The position numbers were made by a program, and so were the translations under genes. 64,000 nucleotides of DNA, taken from contig CALKIR010000026.1 of the NCBI GenBank assembly GCA_937995985.1, forward strand, positions 1 through 64,000, in the 5' to 3' direction. This DNA comes from an uncultured Alcaligenaceae bacterium. Its GTDB lineage: Bacteria > Pseudomonadota > Gammaproteobacteria > Burkholderiales > Burkholderiaceae_B. Below the pieces are notes generated by a model. That model had not been told where the DNA came from and ran no database searches. It worked only from the letters and a program-made list of their open reading frames with translations. This document shows, piece by piece, positions 34,648-43,550 of this stretch; the stretch's first letter is position 1, and each line of letters starts with the position of its first letter.

Positions 34648-35513
34648 GGTTGTTCTGTATCGGTACGAAGTTGTCCTTGTTCAAAATGCCAAGTGCGCGT
34701 GATGGCCAATATATCAGTTTGTTGAGCCATTTCTGGGCTAAAAGGCGCAAAGGGCGCAGCAAGATGGATAATACGCCGTGCGGCTAAATTAAATATTGGG
34801 TCCGTAGCCGGCTGATCAAATTCTATCTGCTCTATTTCCCCATGGCGGTTCATATACACTGTGATTTGCAACCGCGCAGAGGCTTTGCCTCGGGCTTGTT
34901 CAGGGTAGTGCTCGGTGCCAATGCGTTCTATTTTGGCCTGCCATGCTTGCACATAAGCGGCAAAGGGTGAAGCGAGGGTGCTCGGACCAATAAAAGTATA
35001 GCGCGGGCGCTGCTGAGCATGCTCAATTTGTAGGGCGAGCTCAGTAAGACGTTTTTGGATTAGGCTCAGTGTATCATCACCCTGTTCTAGGCGTGGAGCA
35101 AGGGTGGGGGCCTCATCGGTATGGGCGGTGATGGTATGTTGAGTGGCTTGCTCTTTGAGCTGCTGCAGGAGCTCATAGTGCTGTTTTTCTAGCTCTTGTC
35201 GTTGACGTTGTAAGGCTTGCAAATAGAGGTTATCGATGCTGAGTGGGCCACTGCTTGGTAAAGGGCTGCTTGCTAGGCCTTGCTCAGCGGTACCGCCCCC
35301 TTGGGCATTCCACTGTGCCAAACGGTGGGCAAATTCGGGAGTTTCCAAGGTGTGATAATTGATGATCGTCGTTGGGTGCTGAGAGAGGCGCGGTACGAGG
35401 GCTTGCTCTTTAGATGCGAATAATCCTATTAGCGCGCCGTGCAGCAGCAGCGAGAGTGCTACTGCAGGCCATAAATAGTCTTTGGCGAGAATATTAGGGG
35501 TTATTCTGTGCAT
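34644..35513 (-). CDS. TonB-like protein (TonB C-terminal domain)
   Basis: 289 residues: a TonB-like TM anchor at about 13-32 (WPAVALSLLLHGALIGLF, with the His typical of the family), a long helical Gln/Glu-rich linker (about 95-170), and a C-terminal domain with AYVQAWQAKIERIGTEHYPEQARGK and LQITVYMNRHGEIEQIEF. No exbB/exbD are near, and the linker is coiled-coil rather than Pro-rich, so an energy-transducing role is uncertain. It overlaps the RNB gene by 13 nt and aroE by 4 nt. Confidence 0.82.
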   Translation of the reverse strand: MHRITPNILAKDYLWPAVALSLLLHGALIGLFASKEQALVPRLSQHPTTIINYHTLETPEFAHRLAQWNAQGGGTAEQGLASSPLPSSGPLSIDNLYLQALQRQRQELEKQHYELLQQLKEQATQHTITAHTDEAPTLAPRLEQGDDTLSLIQKRLTELALQIEHAQQRPRYTFIGPSTLASPFAAYVQAWQAKIERIGTEHYPEQARGKASARLQITVYMNRHGEIEQIEFDQPATDPIFNLAARRIIHLAAPFAPFSPEMAQQTDILAITRTWHFEQGQLRTDTEQP

Positions 35514-37414
35514 GGTTCATCAAGGGGGCGCACCTCAATGAGGCGACAGCCCATACTGAGATCGACCTCGTTGATGTCTACAACCTCTATCCACACCTCT
35601 TGGCCACGCTCTAATTCGGGCAGGCCGGGCACTGGGGTTACTAAAGGAACCTCGGTACAGCGTACTAAGTCATTGCGTATCACGTGAGCATGTAAGCGGG
35701 TTTTTTGTTGTTGTTGTATCCAGCGCAATGCCCAGTACCGTTCAATTTTATGCTGAAACTCATTCCAAGCGCTATATTGTTCTTCAAAGGCCGTGATGAG
35801 TGCAAATAAGTCTGGGTCCTTGGCTTGGTATGGGGCGACCAAGCGTGCTGATACTCCATGTTGAGCGGCAGCAATGATCTGGCGTTGATTAACGAGATCA
35901 ATATAACGCCTTAAGGGAGAGGTGGCCCAGAGGTAATAGGGTACTCCAATACTTTTATGGGGCAGCGCATGGGTGGACATGCGTGTGCGCATATTTTGTT
36001 GCGAACGAAAGGCGGCTGTTAAGCCCCGCTGTTGCAGCAGTCCGGCCCATAGTTTATTGGCTAGAATCATCAACTCAGCAGTAATAATACCTAAAGGAGA
36101 TTGGCGATTCCGAGGGATTAAATGCACAATACTATTAGGGTCATCGGCAGGTCCTTCTAATTGAAAAAGAAATTCTGGGCGGTCATTGTGTTCGGGCCAG
36201 CCGCGAGCCTCCTCACGTTGTTTACGCAGTATTTTGGCTACTGTCCAGAGAGGGCGTAAACAATCCCCATAGGGCAGGGGCTGTTCTGGGTCTTCGAGAG
36301 CAGTCGAATGAATGTGGGCATTTAGCTCGTCATGAAAGAGATTTTTAGTGACGCAAATGCGCTCGAGGCGTGTTTCTTCTGCCACGATCTCGCCGCGGAT
36401 AGAATCAAAATCTACATATAGAGATAGGGCGGGTCGAAGGTGTTGTTCCAATAAGGAAAACTGCTCAACCAGTGCTTCGGGTAGCATAGGGATTTTTTGG
36501 CCAGGCATATATACGGTGGCCATGCGCTGACGTGCTTGCTCATCCCAGTAAGTATGGCGCTCTATGCCCAGTGCAGGAACGGCAATATGAATACCAATGC
36601 GCCACCGATGGTCATCGAGAGGACGCACCGAAAAGGCATCATCTATTTCTGTGGTGCCTCCATCATCAATGGAATAGGCTTCCACCTCGGCTAAGGGATA
36701 GTGTTGAAGGTCAAGGGAGCAGGGCTCGGGGGTACGCTCAAAAGCGGTGCCTCGGGGGAAGTACTCAGTAAAAAACCGATGGCGATGTAAGGCCAGCGGG
36801 CTGGACCATGCATTTAGTTCTAAAAGAAGGGCTTCAGGGCTGCATTTTTTGGCTTGGAGTACGGCTTGGAAGGCTTTCCACTCAGTGCTGTTTTTATCTG
36901 GTTGGGTGAGCAGTGTTTCAGCCTGTGCGGCAATATCCTCTGGGAGCTCTCCGCGTAGCATGGCCTCTGTTAATGCTTGTTGGCGCTCTTCCTCTTGGCG
37001 GCGGCGTTCAATGGCAGCAAGGGCTGCCTGTAAGGTTTCTGGAGGGGCGGGGCGGTATTTTCCTGCGCCGCGTCGATGAAAATAAGCAGGGGCTGCATGT
37101 AAAGCAAAAATAAGTGCTGCCTGTTGAATGGCTGTAGGCTGAGCGGTACCGAAATAGTCGGCAGCAAATTCTGCTGCATCAAACACCTCTTGGGGCGCAC
37201 ACTCCCATACAAAATTAATATCAATAGTGGCTGCAAGTTGTTCTGCTTGCGCTAAGAGCTGCTCGGGATCGGGTTGGGAAAATTCTAAAAAAACCCGATC
37301 AGTACGTATTTTGGAGCGTTTGCCTGTGGCGGACTCCACTTGTAAGCTGCGTTCAGCACGCGAAAAAACTTTTTCCGCCTTGAACTTATTGCTATCTTCG
37401 TAAAGGACATACAT
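35501..37414 (-). CDS. RNB-domain ribonuclease (RNase II/R family)
   Basis: 637 residues; a 3'-5' exoribonuclease by homology. The RNB active site is present as SIDDGGTTEIDDAF (residues corresponding to the RNase II Asp set are kept apart from one Asp to Glu), and WATSPLRRYIDLVNQRQ is the C-terminal RNB signature. A short S1-like region ends the protein. The N-terminal part is not a standard pair of cold-shock domains, so this is the compact RNB type rather than RNase R. First in the run with TonB-like, aroE, mtgA, lptG, apaH. Confidence 0.88.
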   Translation of the reverse strand: MYVLYEDSNKFKAEKVFSRAERSLQVESATGKRSKIRTDRVFLEFSQPDPEQLLAQAEQLAATIDINFVWECAPQEVFDAAEFAADYFGTAQPTAIQQAALIFALHAAPAYFHRRGAGKYRPAPPETLQAALAAIERRRQEEERQQALTEAMLRGELPEDIAAQAETLLTQPDKNSTEWKAFQAVLQAKKCSPEALLLELNAWSSPLALHRHRFFTEYFPRGTAFERTPEPCSLDLQHYPLAEVEAYSIDDGGTTEIDDAFSVRPLDDHRWRIGIHIAVPALGIERHTYWDEQARQRMATVYMPGQKIPMLPEALVEQFSLLEQHLRPALSLYVDFDSIRGEIVAEETRLERICVTKNLFHDELNAHIHSTALEDPEQPLPYGDCLRPLWTVAKILRKQREEARGWPEHNDRPEFLFQLEGPADDPNSIVHLIPRNRQSPLGIITAELMILANKLWAGLLQQRGLTAAFRSQQNMRTRMSTHALPHKSIGVPYYLWATSPLRRYIDLVNQRQIIAAAQHGVSARLVAPYQAKDPDLFALITAFEEQYSAWNEFQHKIERYWALRWIQQQQKTRLHAHVIRNDLVRCTEVPLVTPVPGLPELERGQEVWIEVVDINEVDLSMGCRLIEVRPLDEPCTE

Positions 37415-37477
37415 TGTTTTAAATAGGCCTAGTGGTGTGCAAAATTAAATAAGAGGGGGCACGAGGCGGAGGGTCGC

Positions 37478-38065
37478 TTATGACGCATCAACGTCCTCAA
37501 GAAAGGTAAATATACGCGGCAAATATTCTTCAAAATTGGTCAGACCATGGTCGCCACCGGGGATGATTTCTTGGTGGGCTCCCGCGTAGTGAGCGGTCAT
37601 TTCACGCCAGTCTAAGAGCTCATCTCCTGTGGCCGCGATCAATAAATAGCGTTCTGGTCGGCTAATGCGTGCGATTTCAAATTGGGCCAAGGCAGCAACA
37701 TCGGCGGCCGTAAATTCAAAAGGCGCGCCTGTATGATAATTGGTCAAGGGCCCAACGTAATGGGCCAGATCACGAGCGGCGTGAACGACTGGGTTAAGAA
37801 CCACACAGCGGGCTTCTGGCCATTGTTCCGCAAGGTAGGTAGCATAAAATCCCCCTAATGATGAGCCCATGATGGTTAGGGCTGTGCCCGCACGATGGTG
37901 CTGTGTAATTAGGGTCATGCACTGTTGGATGGCTGCTTGGGGGTGTGTGTCAAGCTGCGGGCAGTGCCAGTCATCAGCCAAGCCTCGTGCCTGTAGAGCG
38001 CGGTGCATGATTTGTGATTTGGCAGACAAAGGGGAAGAGCGAAAACCGTGTAAGTATAGAAACAT
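37478..38065 (-). CDS. YqiA/YcfP-type esterase
   Basis: 195-residue alpha/beta hydrolase: FLYLHGFRSSPLSAKS, nucleophile elbow GSSLGGFYATYLAE, late Asp in GDELLDW, and His in GGDHGLTNFEEYL. Similar to the small YqiA esterases; substrate unknown. Follows mpl by 18 nt. Confidence 0.87.
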   Translation of the reverse strand: MFLYLHGFRSSPLSAKSQIMHRALQARGLADDWHCPQLDTHPQAAIQQCMTLITQHHRAGTALTIMGSSLGGFYATYLAEQWPEARCVVLNPVVHAARDLAHYVGPLTNYHTGAPFEFTAADVAALAQFEIARISRPERYLLIAATGDELLDWREMTAHYAGAHQEIIPGGDHGLTNFEEYLPRIFTFLEDVDAS

Positions 38066-38083
38066 GGCAGATACTATTGAGGA

Positions 38084-39469
38084 TTAGGGATCAAAGCGTG
38101 TTTTTAAAGCCTGTACAATTAGTTCATGGACATTACCAAAATGGCCGTTGCTCATGACGATAATTTTATCGGCAGGAGCGGCTTGCTGTGCAACTGCCTG
38201 AGCTAATTGGGCGTGGTCATAATGGACTTGGAGACGCGCACCTAGAGTAGCCAATACTTCTTGAGCATCCCATTTTAATGCATGTTTGCCTTTGGTTTCT
38301 TGGTAGCAAAAGACCAGATCGGCATGGGCTAGGGCAGCGGGTAAGTCTCCAATTAATGCGCCATCGCGCATGGTATTTGAGCGCGGCTCAAAAACAGCAA
38401 TAATACGTCCTGTGGAGACTGAGGAATGAGACAGACTATTACGGACTCCTTGTAACGTGGTAGTAATGGCAGTGGGATGATGAGCAAAATCATCAAAGAC
38501 CTCAATATTGGCTACACGTCCGCGTAATTCCAAGCGACGTTTGATGCCTTGGAAGGCACTTAGCGCGGCGCAGGCTGTGGCTATAGGCACACCAACTTGG
38601 TGGCTGGCAGCAATGGCTGCCAAAGCGTTTTGGGCATTATGTTCACCGTGCAGCTGCCACTGAATATGACCCCTTTCTGAGCCTGAGAAAATGCTCAATG
38701 AACCATCTGAATGCCACGCATAGCGCCAGCCCTCAGGAGTGTTTAAGTAGGTAACGGGGGTCCAGCAGCCTCGTGCCAGTACACGATCCAAGGCGGCACT
38801 ATGGGCCGGACGCAGAATGGCCCCATGGGCCGGAATAGTGCGGACAAAGTGGTGAAACTGTGTTTCTATAGCGGCGAGATCAGGGAAAATATCCGCATGA
38901 TCAAATTCTAGATTGTGCAAAATAGCTGTGCGGGCATGATAGTGCACGAATTTTGAGCGTTTATCAAAGAAAGCAGTGTCATATTCATCAGCTTCGATAA
39001 CAAATAATTTGCCTTGTGGCTCAAAATGAGCCGATACTTGCAGATCGGGAGCAATGCCGCCAATGAGAAAATTGGGATGGTGTCCCGCGTAGCGTAAGAT
39101 CCAAGCCAGCATAGAACTGGTCGTGGTTTTGCCATGGGTGCCAGCAACTGCTAATACATGTTGATGACGCAAAATATGAGTGCCCAGCCATTGTGGGCCG
39201 GATGTATAGGGCAAGCCTTGGTTAAGTATGGCCTCCATGAGGGGGTTGCCTCGTGTGATGACATTGCCAATTACAAATAAATCAGGCTTAAGGGCCAGCT
39301 GATCGGTGTCATACCCTTCGATGAGCTCGATGCCCTGTTCCTCTAACTGAGTACTCATGGGAGGGTATACTCCCGCATCACAACCTGTTACGCGGTAGCC
39401 TGCTGCACGTGCCAACAGAGCCAAGCCCCCCATAAATGTGCCACAAATTCCTAAAATATGAATATGCAT
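38084..39469 (-). CDS. mpl: UDP-MurNAc:L-Ala-gamma-D-Glu-meso-DAP ligase
   Basis: Murein-recycling ligase that attaches the tripeptide to UDP-MurNAc. 461 residues, Mur-ligase fold: HILGICGTFMGGLALLARAAGY (Mpl-type opening), P-loop GTHGKTTTSSML, EADEYDTAFFDKRSKF, DDFAHHPTA. The HILGICGTFM opening separates it from MurC. Divergent from the TlpA-like gene. Confidence 0.94.
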   Translation of the reverse strand: MHIHILGICGTFMGGLALLARAAGYRVTGCDAGVYPPMSTQLEEQGIELIEGYDTDQLALKPDLFVIGNVITRGNPLMEAILNQGLPYTSGPQWLGTHILRHQHVLAVAGTHGKTTTSSMLAWILRYAGHHPNFLIGGIAPDLQVSAHFEPQGKLFVIEADEYDTAFFDKRSKFVHYHARTAILHNLEFDHADIFPDLAAIETQFHHFVRTIPAHGAILRPAHSAALDRVLARGCWTPVTYLNTPEGWRYAWHSDGSLSIFSGSERGHIQWQLHGEHNAQNALAAIAASHQVGVPIATACAALSAFQGIKRRLELRGRVANIEVFDDFAHHPTAITTTLQGVRNSLSHSSVSTGRIIAVFEPRSNTMRDGALIGDLPAALAHADLVFCYQETKGKHALKWDAQEVLATLGARLQVHYDHAQLAQAVAQQAAPADKIIVMSNGHFGNVHELIVQALKTRFDP

Positions 39470-39534
39470 CTGCTCTCCCAGCCCTTAAAATGAACCGTAA
39501 TCATGCTGCTTGATAATAAAGCAAGGAAACTTAA

Positions 39535-40083
39535 ATGCAAATGGCCAAATTAATGCAACGACGTCATTTTTTAACTTATTTAAGTGTAGGCGCAACATTA
39601 GCTTGGGCGGGACACTGGCCTGTTTACGCTCAGGAGCCTCATGAGGACCAGGCCTTTTTTCATCTTGATATGCCTGATTTGCATGGGGAGACAGTGAGTT
39701 TGGCGCAGTACACAGGCACGCCGCTGGTGGTCAATTTTTGGGCCAGTTGGTGTCCGCCTTGTGTAGAGGAAATGCCTGAATTGGAGCGGTTGAGTCAGGC
39801 GTATCCGGAGATACAGTTTTTAGGACTAGCAATTGATACACGACGCAATATCCAGAAATTTCTTCAGGAGGTGGCCGTTAGCTATGATCTGCTTATCCCG
39901 GGTTATTCTGGGGTTGAGGTGATGCGTGCTTTGGGTAATAGCAAAGGAGGGTTGCCTTATACGGTGCTGTTTGATGCGCAAGGTGCGCAGGTTAAGCACA
40001 TATTGGGACAAATAGAAACAGAGTCTTTCAGTGCCGATTTAGATGCTTTGCGGGCAGGGACGATGTCGGCAGCAGAGCCATAA
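39535..40083 (+). CDS. TlpA-like thiol:disulfide reductase
   Basis: 182 residues: N-terminal export signal (MQMAKLMQRRHFLTYLSVGATLAWA, with AHA-like cleavage near residue 32) and a thioredoxin fold with the redox site WCPPC at Cys73 and Cys76 and the cis-Pro in GLPYTVLFD. Periplasmic reductase of the TlpA/ResA type; partner unknown, no cytochrome c maturation genes nearby. AAGGA lies 7 nt before the ATG. Confidence 0.9.
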   Translation: MQMAKLMQRRHFLTYLSVGATLAWAGHWPVYAQEPHEDQAFFHLDMPDLHGETVSLAQYTGTPLVVNFWASWCPPCVEEMPELERLSQAYPEIQFLGLAIDTRRNIQKFLQEVAVSYDLLIPGYSGVEVMRALGNSKGGLPYTVLFDAQGAQVKHILGQIETESFSADLDALRAGTMSAAEP

Positions 40084-40121
40084 AATCTGCCCACAGGGAC
40101 TGATTTTCACTGTATATTAGG

Positions 40122-40138
40122 TAATTAGCGCCTAATTA
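40122..40138. promoter_or_regulatory. 17-bp dyad upstream of aroQ-accB-accC
   Basis: TAATTAG-CGC-CTAATTA: 7-bp perfect arms around a 3-nt centre, 63 nt before the aroQ ATG and in a 118-bp space after the TlpA-like gene. A TATATT lies at 40113-40118 beside it. The layout suits an operator; no regulator is assigned. Confidence 0.45.
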
Positions 40139-40201
40139 AAGATAGACAAAAGCAATAATTTGGCGTACAAATGCCATCTATTGATTTTGGTTTACTGAAC
40201 C

Positions 40202-40663
40202 ATGGCAAAAACAATTCTTGTGATACACGGTCCAAACCTCAACTTGCTTGGACAGCGCGAGCCAGATATTTACGGTGCAATAACGTTGAGCGCGATTAAT
40301 CAGCGACTCACAGAAATTGCGCACCGTTATCATGCTCGTTGTTTATGTTTTCAAAGCAATAGCGAGGGGGCTTTAGTGGATCGTATCCATCAGGCTGCTA
40401 CAGAAGGGGTCGACGCCATCGTTATTAACGCTGGTGCATATACGCATACCAGTATTGCTATTCGTGATGCATTGGCAGGGGTGGCGATTCCCTTTGTAGA
40501 GGTGCACCTTTCTAATGTCTACCAACGAGAGCCATTTCGACATCATTCTTATTTGTCTGCTCTGGCTCAGGGCGTTATAGTGGGGCTCGGTGCTTATGGA
40601 TATGAGGCAGCGGTACAGTATGCCCTCGAAACTCTTAGCCATCGTTCAGTAAATAGTCCCTAA
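40202..40663 (+). CDS. aroQ: 3-dehydroquinate dehydratase, type II
   Basis: Shikimate-pathway dehydratase, 153 residues, dodecamer-forming type. Active residues visible: Arg19 and Tyr24 (GQREPDIYG), Asn75, His81, His101 (EVHLSN) and Arg108. It leads accB and accC, a common arrangement in proteobacteria. Confidence 0.95.
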   Translation: MAKTILVIHGPNLNLLGQREPDIYGAITLSAINQRLTEIAHRYHARCLCFQSNSEGALVDRIHQAATEGVDAIVINAGAYTHTSIAIRDALAGVAIPFVEVHLSNVYQREPFRHHSYLSALAQGVIVGLGAYGYEAAVQYALETLSHRSVNSP

Positions 40664-40721
40664 TTTGTTGGCTGGCCATCGTGATGGTTTAGCAAAAGTA
40701 CAAACGATTCAGGATGCATGC

Positions 40722-41192
40722 ATGGATCTTAGAAAGCTTAAAACCCTAATTGATTTAGTTGCCGAGTCAGATATTTCTGAACTCGAGGTTACCGAAGGTG
40801 ATGGCAAGGTGCGGATTGTTAAAACACCTCCTGCACCAGCACAACCCATGGTCTATGCTGCCCCGCCTGCTGAGACAACGGTAGTGGCGCCCGCAGCGCC
40901 TGCCGCTGCAGAGGCCGCCTCTGCTGAGGCAGCTGCGCCTGCAGAAGAGCAATACGAGGGGCATACCGTTTTGGCACCTATGGTGGGCACTTTTTATCGT
41001 GCGCCCAGCCCAGGGGCTGCTCCTTTTGTTGAGGTCGGTCAGACCGTCAAAGAAGGAGATGCCTTATGCATTGTTGAGGCGATGAAGCTTCTAAACGAAA
41101 TTGAGGCCGACCGTGCAGGGGTAATCAAGGCAGTGTTAGTTGAAAATGGTGAGCCCGTAGAGTTTGGGCAGCCTTTGTTTGTGATCGGCTAA
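40722..41192 (+). CDS. accB: Biotin carboxyl carrier protein of acetyl-CoA carboxylase
   Basis: Carries the biotin of the carboxylase that makes malonyl-CoA. 156 residues: N-terminal helix MDLRKLKTLIDLV, Ala/Pro-rich linker 36-75, and the biotinyl domain with Lys122 in EAMKLLNEIEAD. An upstream in-frame start at 40665 lies near the aroQ stop and adds non-family residues. Confidence 0.96.
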   Translation: MDLRKLKTLIDLVAESDISELEVTEGDGKVRIVKTPPAPAQPMVYAAPPAETTVVAPAAPAAAEAASAEAAAPAEEQYEGHTVLAPMVGTFYRAPSPGAAPFVEVGQTVKEGDALCIVEAMKLLNEIEADRAGVIKAVLVENGEPVEFGQPLFVIG

Positions 41193-41196
41193 TAAT

Positions 41197-42543
41197 ATGT
41201 TTGAAAAAATTCTTATCGCAAATCGTGGGGAGATTGCCCTGCGTATACAGCGTGCTTGCCGAGAACTAGGCATTAAAACCGTAGTGGTGCATTCTGAGGC
41301 TGACCGAGAGGCCAAATATGTGCGTTTGGCTGATGAGTCTGTATGTATTGGTCCGGCCTCTGTGCGTGATAGTTATTTAAATATGCCGGCAATTATTTCG
41401 GCTGCTGAGGTCACCGATGCAGAGGCCATTCACCCTGGTTATGGGTTCCTGGCCGAGAGTGCCGACTTTGCTGAGCGGGTCGAAAAAAGTGGTTTTGTTT
41501 TTATTGGTCCTCGTCCTGAAACCATCCGCTTGATGGGCGATAAAGTGACCGCTAAAAAAACCATGATAGAGGCCAAAGTGCCGGTGGTTCCGGGCTCAGA
41601 GGGGGCTTTACCCGATGATCCCGATGAGATTTTACGTATTGCACGTGATATTGGTTATCCCGTCATTGTCAAAGCGACTGGCGGGGGTGGGGGGCGCGGA
41701 ATGCGCGTGGTATTTACCGAGGGAGCGTTGCTTACTGCAGTGGCTACAACGCGGGCAGAAGCTGAGGTGGCTTTTGGCAATCCCGAGGTCTATATGGAAA
41801 AATACCTCGAAAATCCACGCCATATAGAAATACAAATTTTGGCAGATGAGCACGGCAATGCTGTATGGCTAGGAGAGCGTGATTGCTCGATGCAGCGGCG
41901 CCACCAAAAAATTATCGAAGAGGCTCCTGCGCCTGGTATTCCCCGCAAATTAATAGAGCGTATCGGTGAGCGTTGTGTGCAAGCTTGCCGCAAGTTGAAT
42001 TACAGAGGAGCCGGTACTTTTGAGTTCCTCTACGAAGACGGCGAGTTTTATTTCATTGAAATGAATACGCGGATTCAGGTAGAGCACACCATCACCGAAA
42101 TGATCACAGGCTTAGACTTGGTACAAGAGCAAATTAAAATTGCCGCTGGCAACAAGTTAAGCATCCGCCAACGTGATGTGGTATTTCGCGGGCATTCCAT
42201 TGAGTGTCGTATCAATGCCGAGGATCCCTACAAATTTTTACCCAGTCCTGGGCGGATTACCCAATGGCATATTCCTGGAGGGCCTGGGGTCAGAATGGAT
42301 TCGCACGTTTTTTCCGGGTATACCGTACCTCCATACTATGATTCCATGATAGCCAAGCTAATCACCTATGGTGAAACACGTGAACAGGCCATTGCACGCA
42401 TGGATATTGCATTGTCCGAAATGATTGTTGAAGGCGTGCATACCAATATTCCTTTGCATCGTGAGTTGATGCAAGATGAAGGATTTAAACAAGGTGGAGT
42501 CAGTATTCACTACCTTGAAGACAAGTTGGCTAACAAGCAGTAA
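41197..42543 (+). CDS. accC: Biotin carboxylase of acetyl-CoA carboxylase
   Basis: ATP-grasp carboxylase of 448 residues: MFEKILIANRGEIALR, GGGGGRGMR glycine loop, HIEIQIL, ERDCSMQRRHQK, and EMNTRIQVEH catalytic region. Four nt after accB. An intrinsic terminator follows it. Confidence 0.97.
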   Translation: MFEKILIANRGEIALRIQRACRELGIKTVVVHSEADREAKYVRLADESVCIGPASVRDSYLNMPAIISAAEVTDAEAIHPGYGFLAESADFAERVEKSGFVFIGPRPETIRLMGDKVTAKKTMIEAKVPVVPGSEGALPDDPDEILRIARDIGYPVIVKATGGGGGRGMRVVFTEGALLTAVATTRAEAEVAFGNPEVYMEKYLENPRHIEIQILADEHGNAVWLGERDCSMQRRHQKIIEEAPAPGIPRKLIERIGERCVQACRKLNYRGAGTFEFLYEDGEFYFIEMNTRIQVEHTITEMITGLDLVQEQIKIAAGNKLSIRQRDVVFRGHSIECRINAEDPYKFLPSPGRITQWHIPGGPGVRMDSHVFSGYTVPPYYDSMIAKLITYGETREQAIARMDIALSEMIVEGVHTNIPLHRELMQDEGFKQGGVSIHYLEDKLANKQ

Positions 42544-42560
42544 ATAAATTTCACTGATGA

Positions 42561-42586
42561 AAACAGGGTGCAAGCCCTGTTTTCTT
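42561..42586 (+). terminator. Intrinsic terminator between accC and prmA
   Basis: Perfect 8-bp stem AAACAGGG / CCCTGTTT with a 6-nt loop, running into TTCTTCT. It starts 17 nt after the accC stop and ends just before the prmA ribosome site GGGGAG (42591-42596), so it can either end or attenuate the transcript reaching prmA. Confidence 0.75.
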
Positions 42587-42601
42587 CTATGGGGAGAGCG
42601 C

Positions 42602-43528
42602 ATGCGCGAATTGGTTCTTTTTTGTGCTCAGGAACAGGCAGATATGCTCGCTGATTCCTTACTCGATTTTGGAGTGCTATCGGTAAGTGTCGAAGATGCT
42701 GATGTGGATACCGCAGATGAGCGCCCTTTATACGGGGAGCCTGGAATGGAGCCCGAGGTTTTTGGCTGGCGGCGTAATCGAGTGGTTGCCCTATTGCCTG
42801 ATGAGCTCAATGAATATGAAATAGTAGATTATTTGAATTCTACTGGCATTATTGAGTTGGGTCCTGCTGATTGGGAATTGCGTCGCGTGCCCGATGAAGA
42901 TTGGGTGCGGCATGTACAGGCACAATTTGGTCCGATAAATATTAATGATCGTATTTTAATTGTGCCAAGCTGGCGTCGCGAAGAGGTGCTCTCAGAGGTC
43001 TATCCTAAGGAAGAACAGGTTTTAATAGAGTTGGATCCCGGATTGGCTTTTGGTACAGGGAGCCATCCAACCACTCATTTATGTTTGGAGTGGTTGGCTG
43101 AGCATGTGCGTGCCGGTGATACGGTTTTGGATTATGGGTGTGGCTCAGGGGTATTGGCCATTGCCGCTAAAAAATTAGGGGCAGATCATGTTGATGCGGT
43201 TGATATCGATGCTCAAGCAGTACGTGCTGCACAGAGCAACGCACGCACCAATCAAGTACAGATAAGCGCCATGCATTCAGATGATTTACCCCAAGGGAGT
43301 AAGGGGCAGTATGATATTGTGGTGGCCAATATTTTGTCTAATCCCCTCAAGGTCTTGGCCCCGCTGCTGACTGCTTATGTCAAGCCCGGTGGGTTATTGG
43401 CCTTATCAGGGATTTTGGCTTGGCAAGCAGAAGAAATGCAAGCGGCCTATCAGGATTACCTATCTATCACCCCTTGGCGAGAGCGAGAGGGTTGGGTATG
43501 TATTGTCGGTCAACGCCCCAGAGCGTAA
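42602..43528 (+). CDS. prmA: Ribosomal protein L11 methyltransferase
   Basis: Trimethylates L11. 308 residues: N-terminal substrate domain, GTGSHPTT linker, SAM motif VLDYGCGSGVLAIAA, and the NILSNPL motif for catalysis. The ATG at 42602 follows GGGGAG by 5-6 nt; an ATG at 42557 lies inside the terminator region. Confidence 0.95.
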   Translation: MRELVLFCAQEQADMLADSLLDFGVLSVSVEDADVDTADERPLYGEPGMEPEVFGWRRNRVVALLPDELNEYEIVDYLNSTGIIELGPADWELRRVPDEDWVRHVQAQFGPININDRILIVPSWRREEVLSEVYPKEEQVLIELDPGLAFGTGSHPTTHLCLEWLAEHVRAGDTVLDYGCGSGVLAIAAKKLGADHVDAVDIDAQAVRAAQSNARTNQVQISAMHSDDLPQGSKGQYDIVVANILSNPLKVLAPLLTAYVKPGGLLALSGILAWQAEEMQAAYQDYLSITPWREREGWVCIVGQRPRA

Positions 43529-43550
43529 TGGTACAGCTCTTGCTATAACC

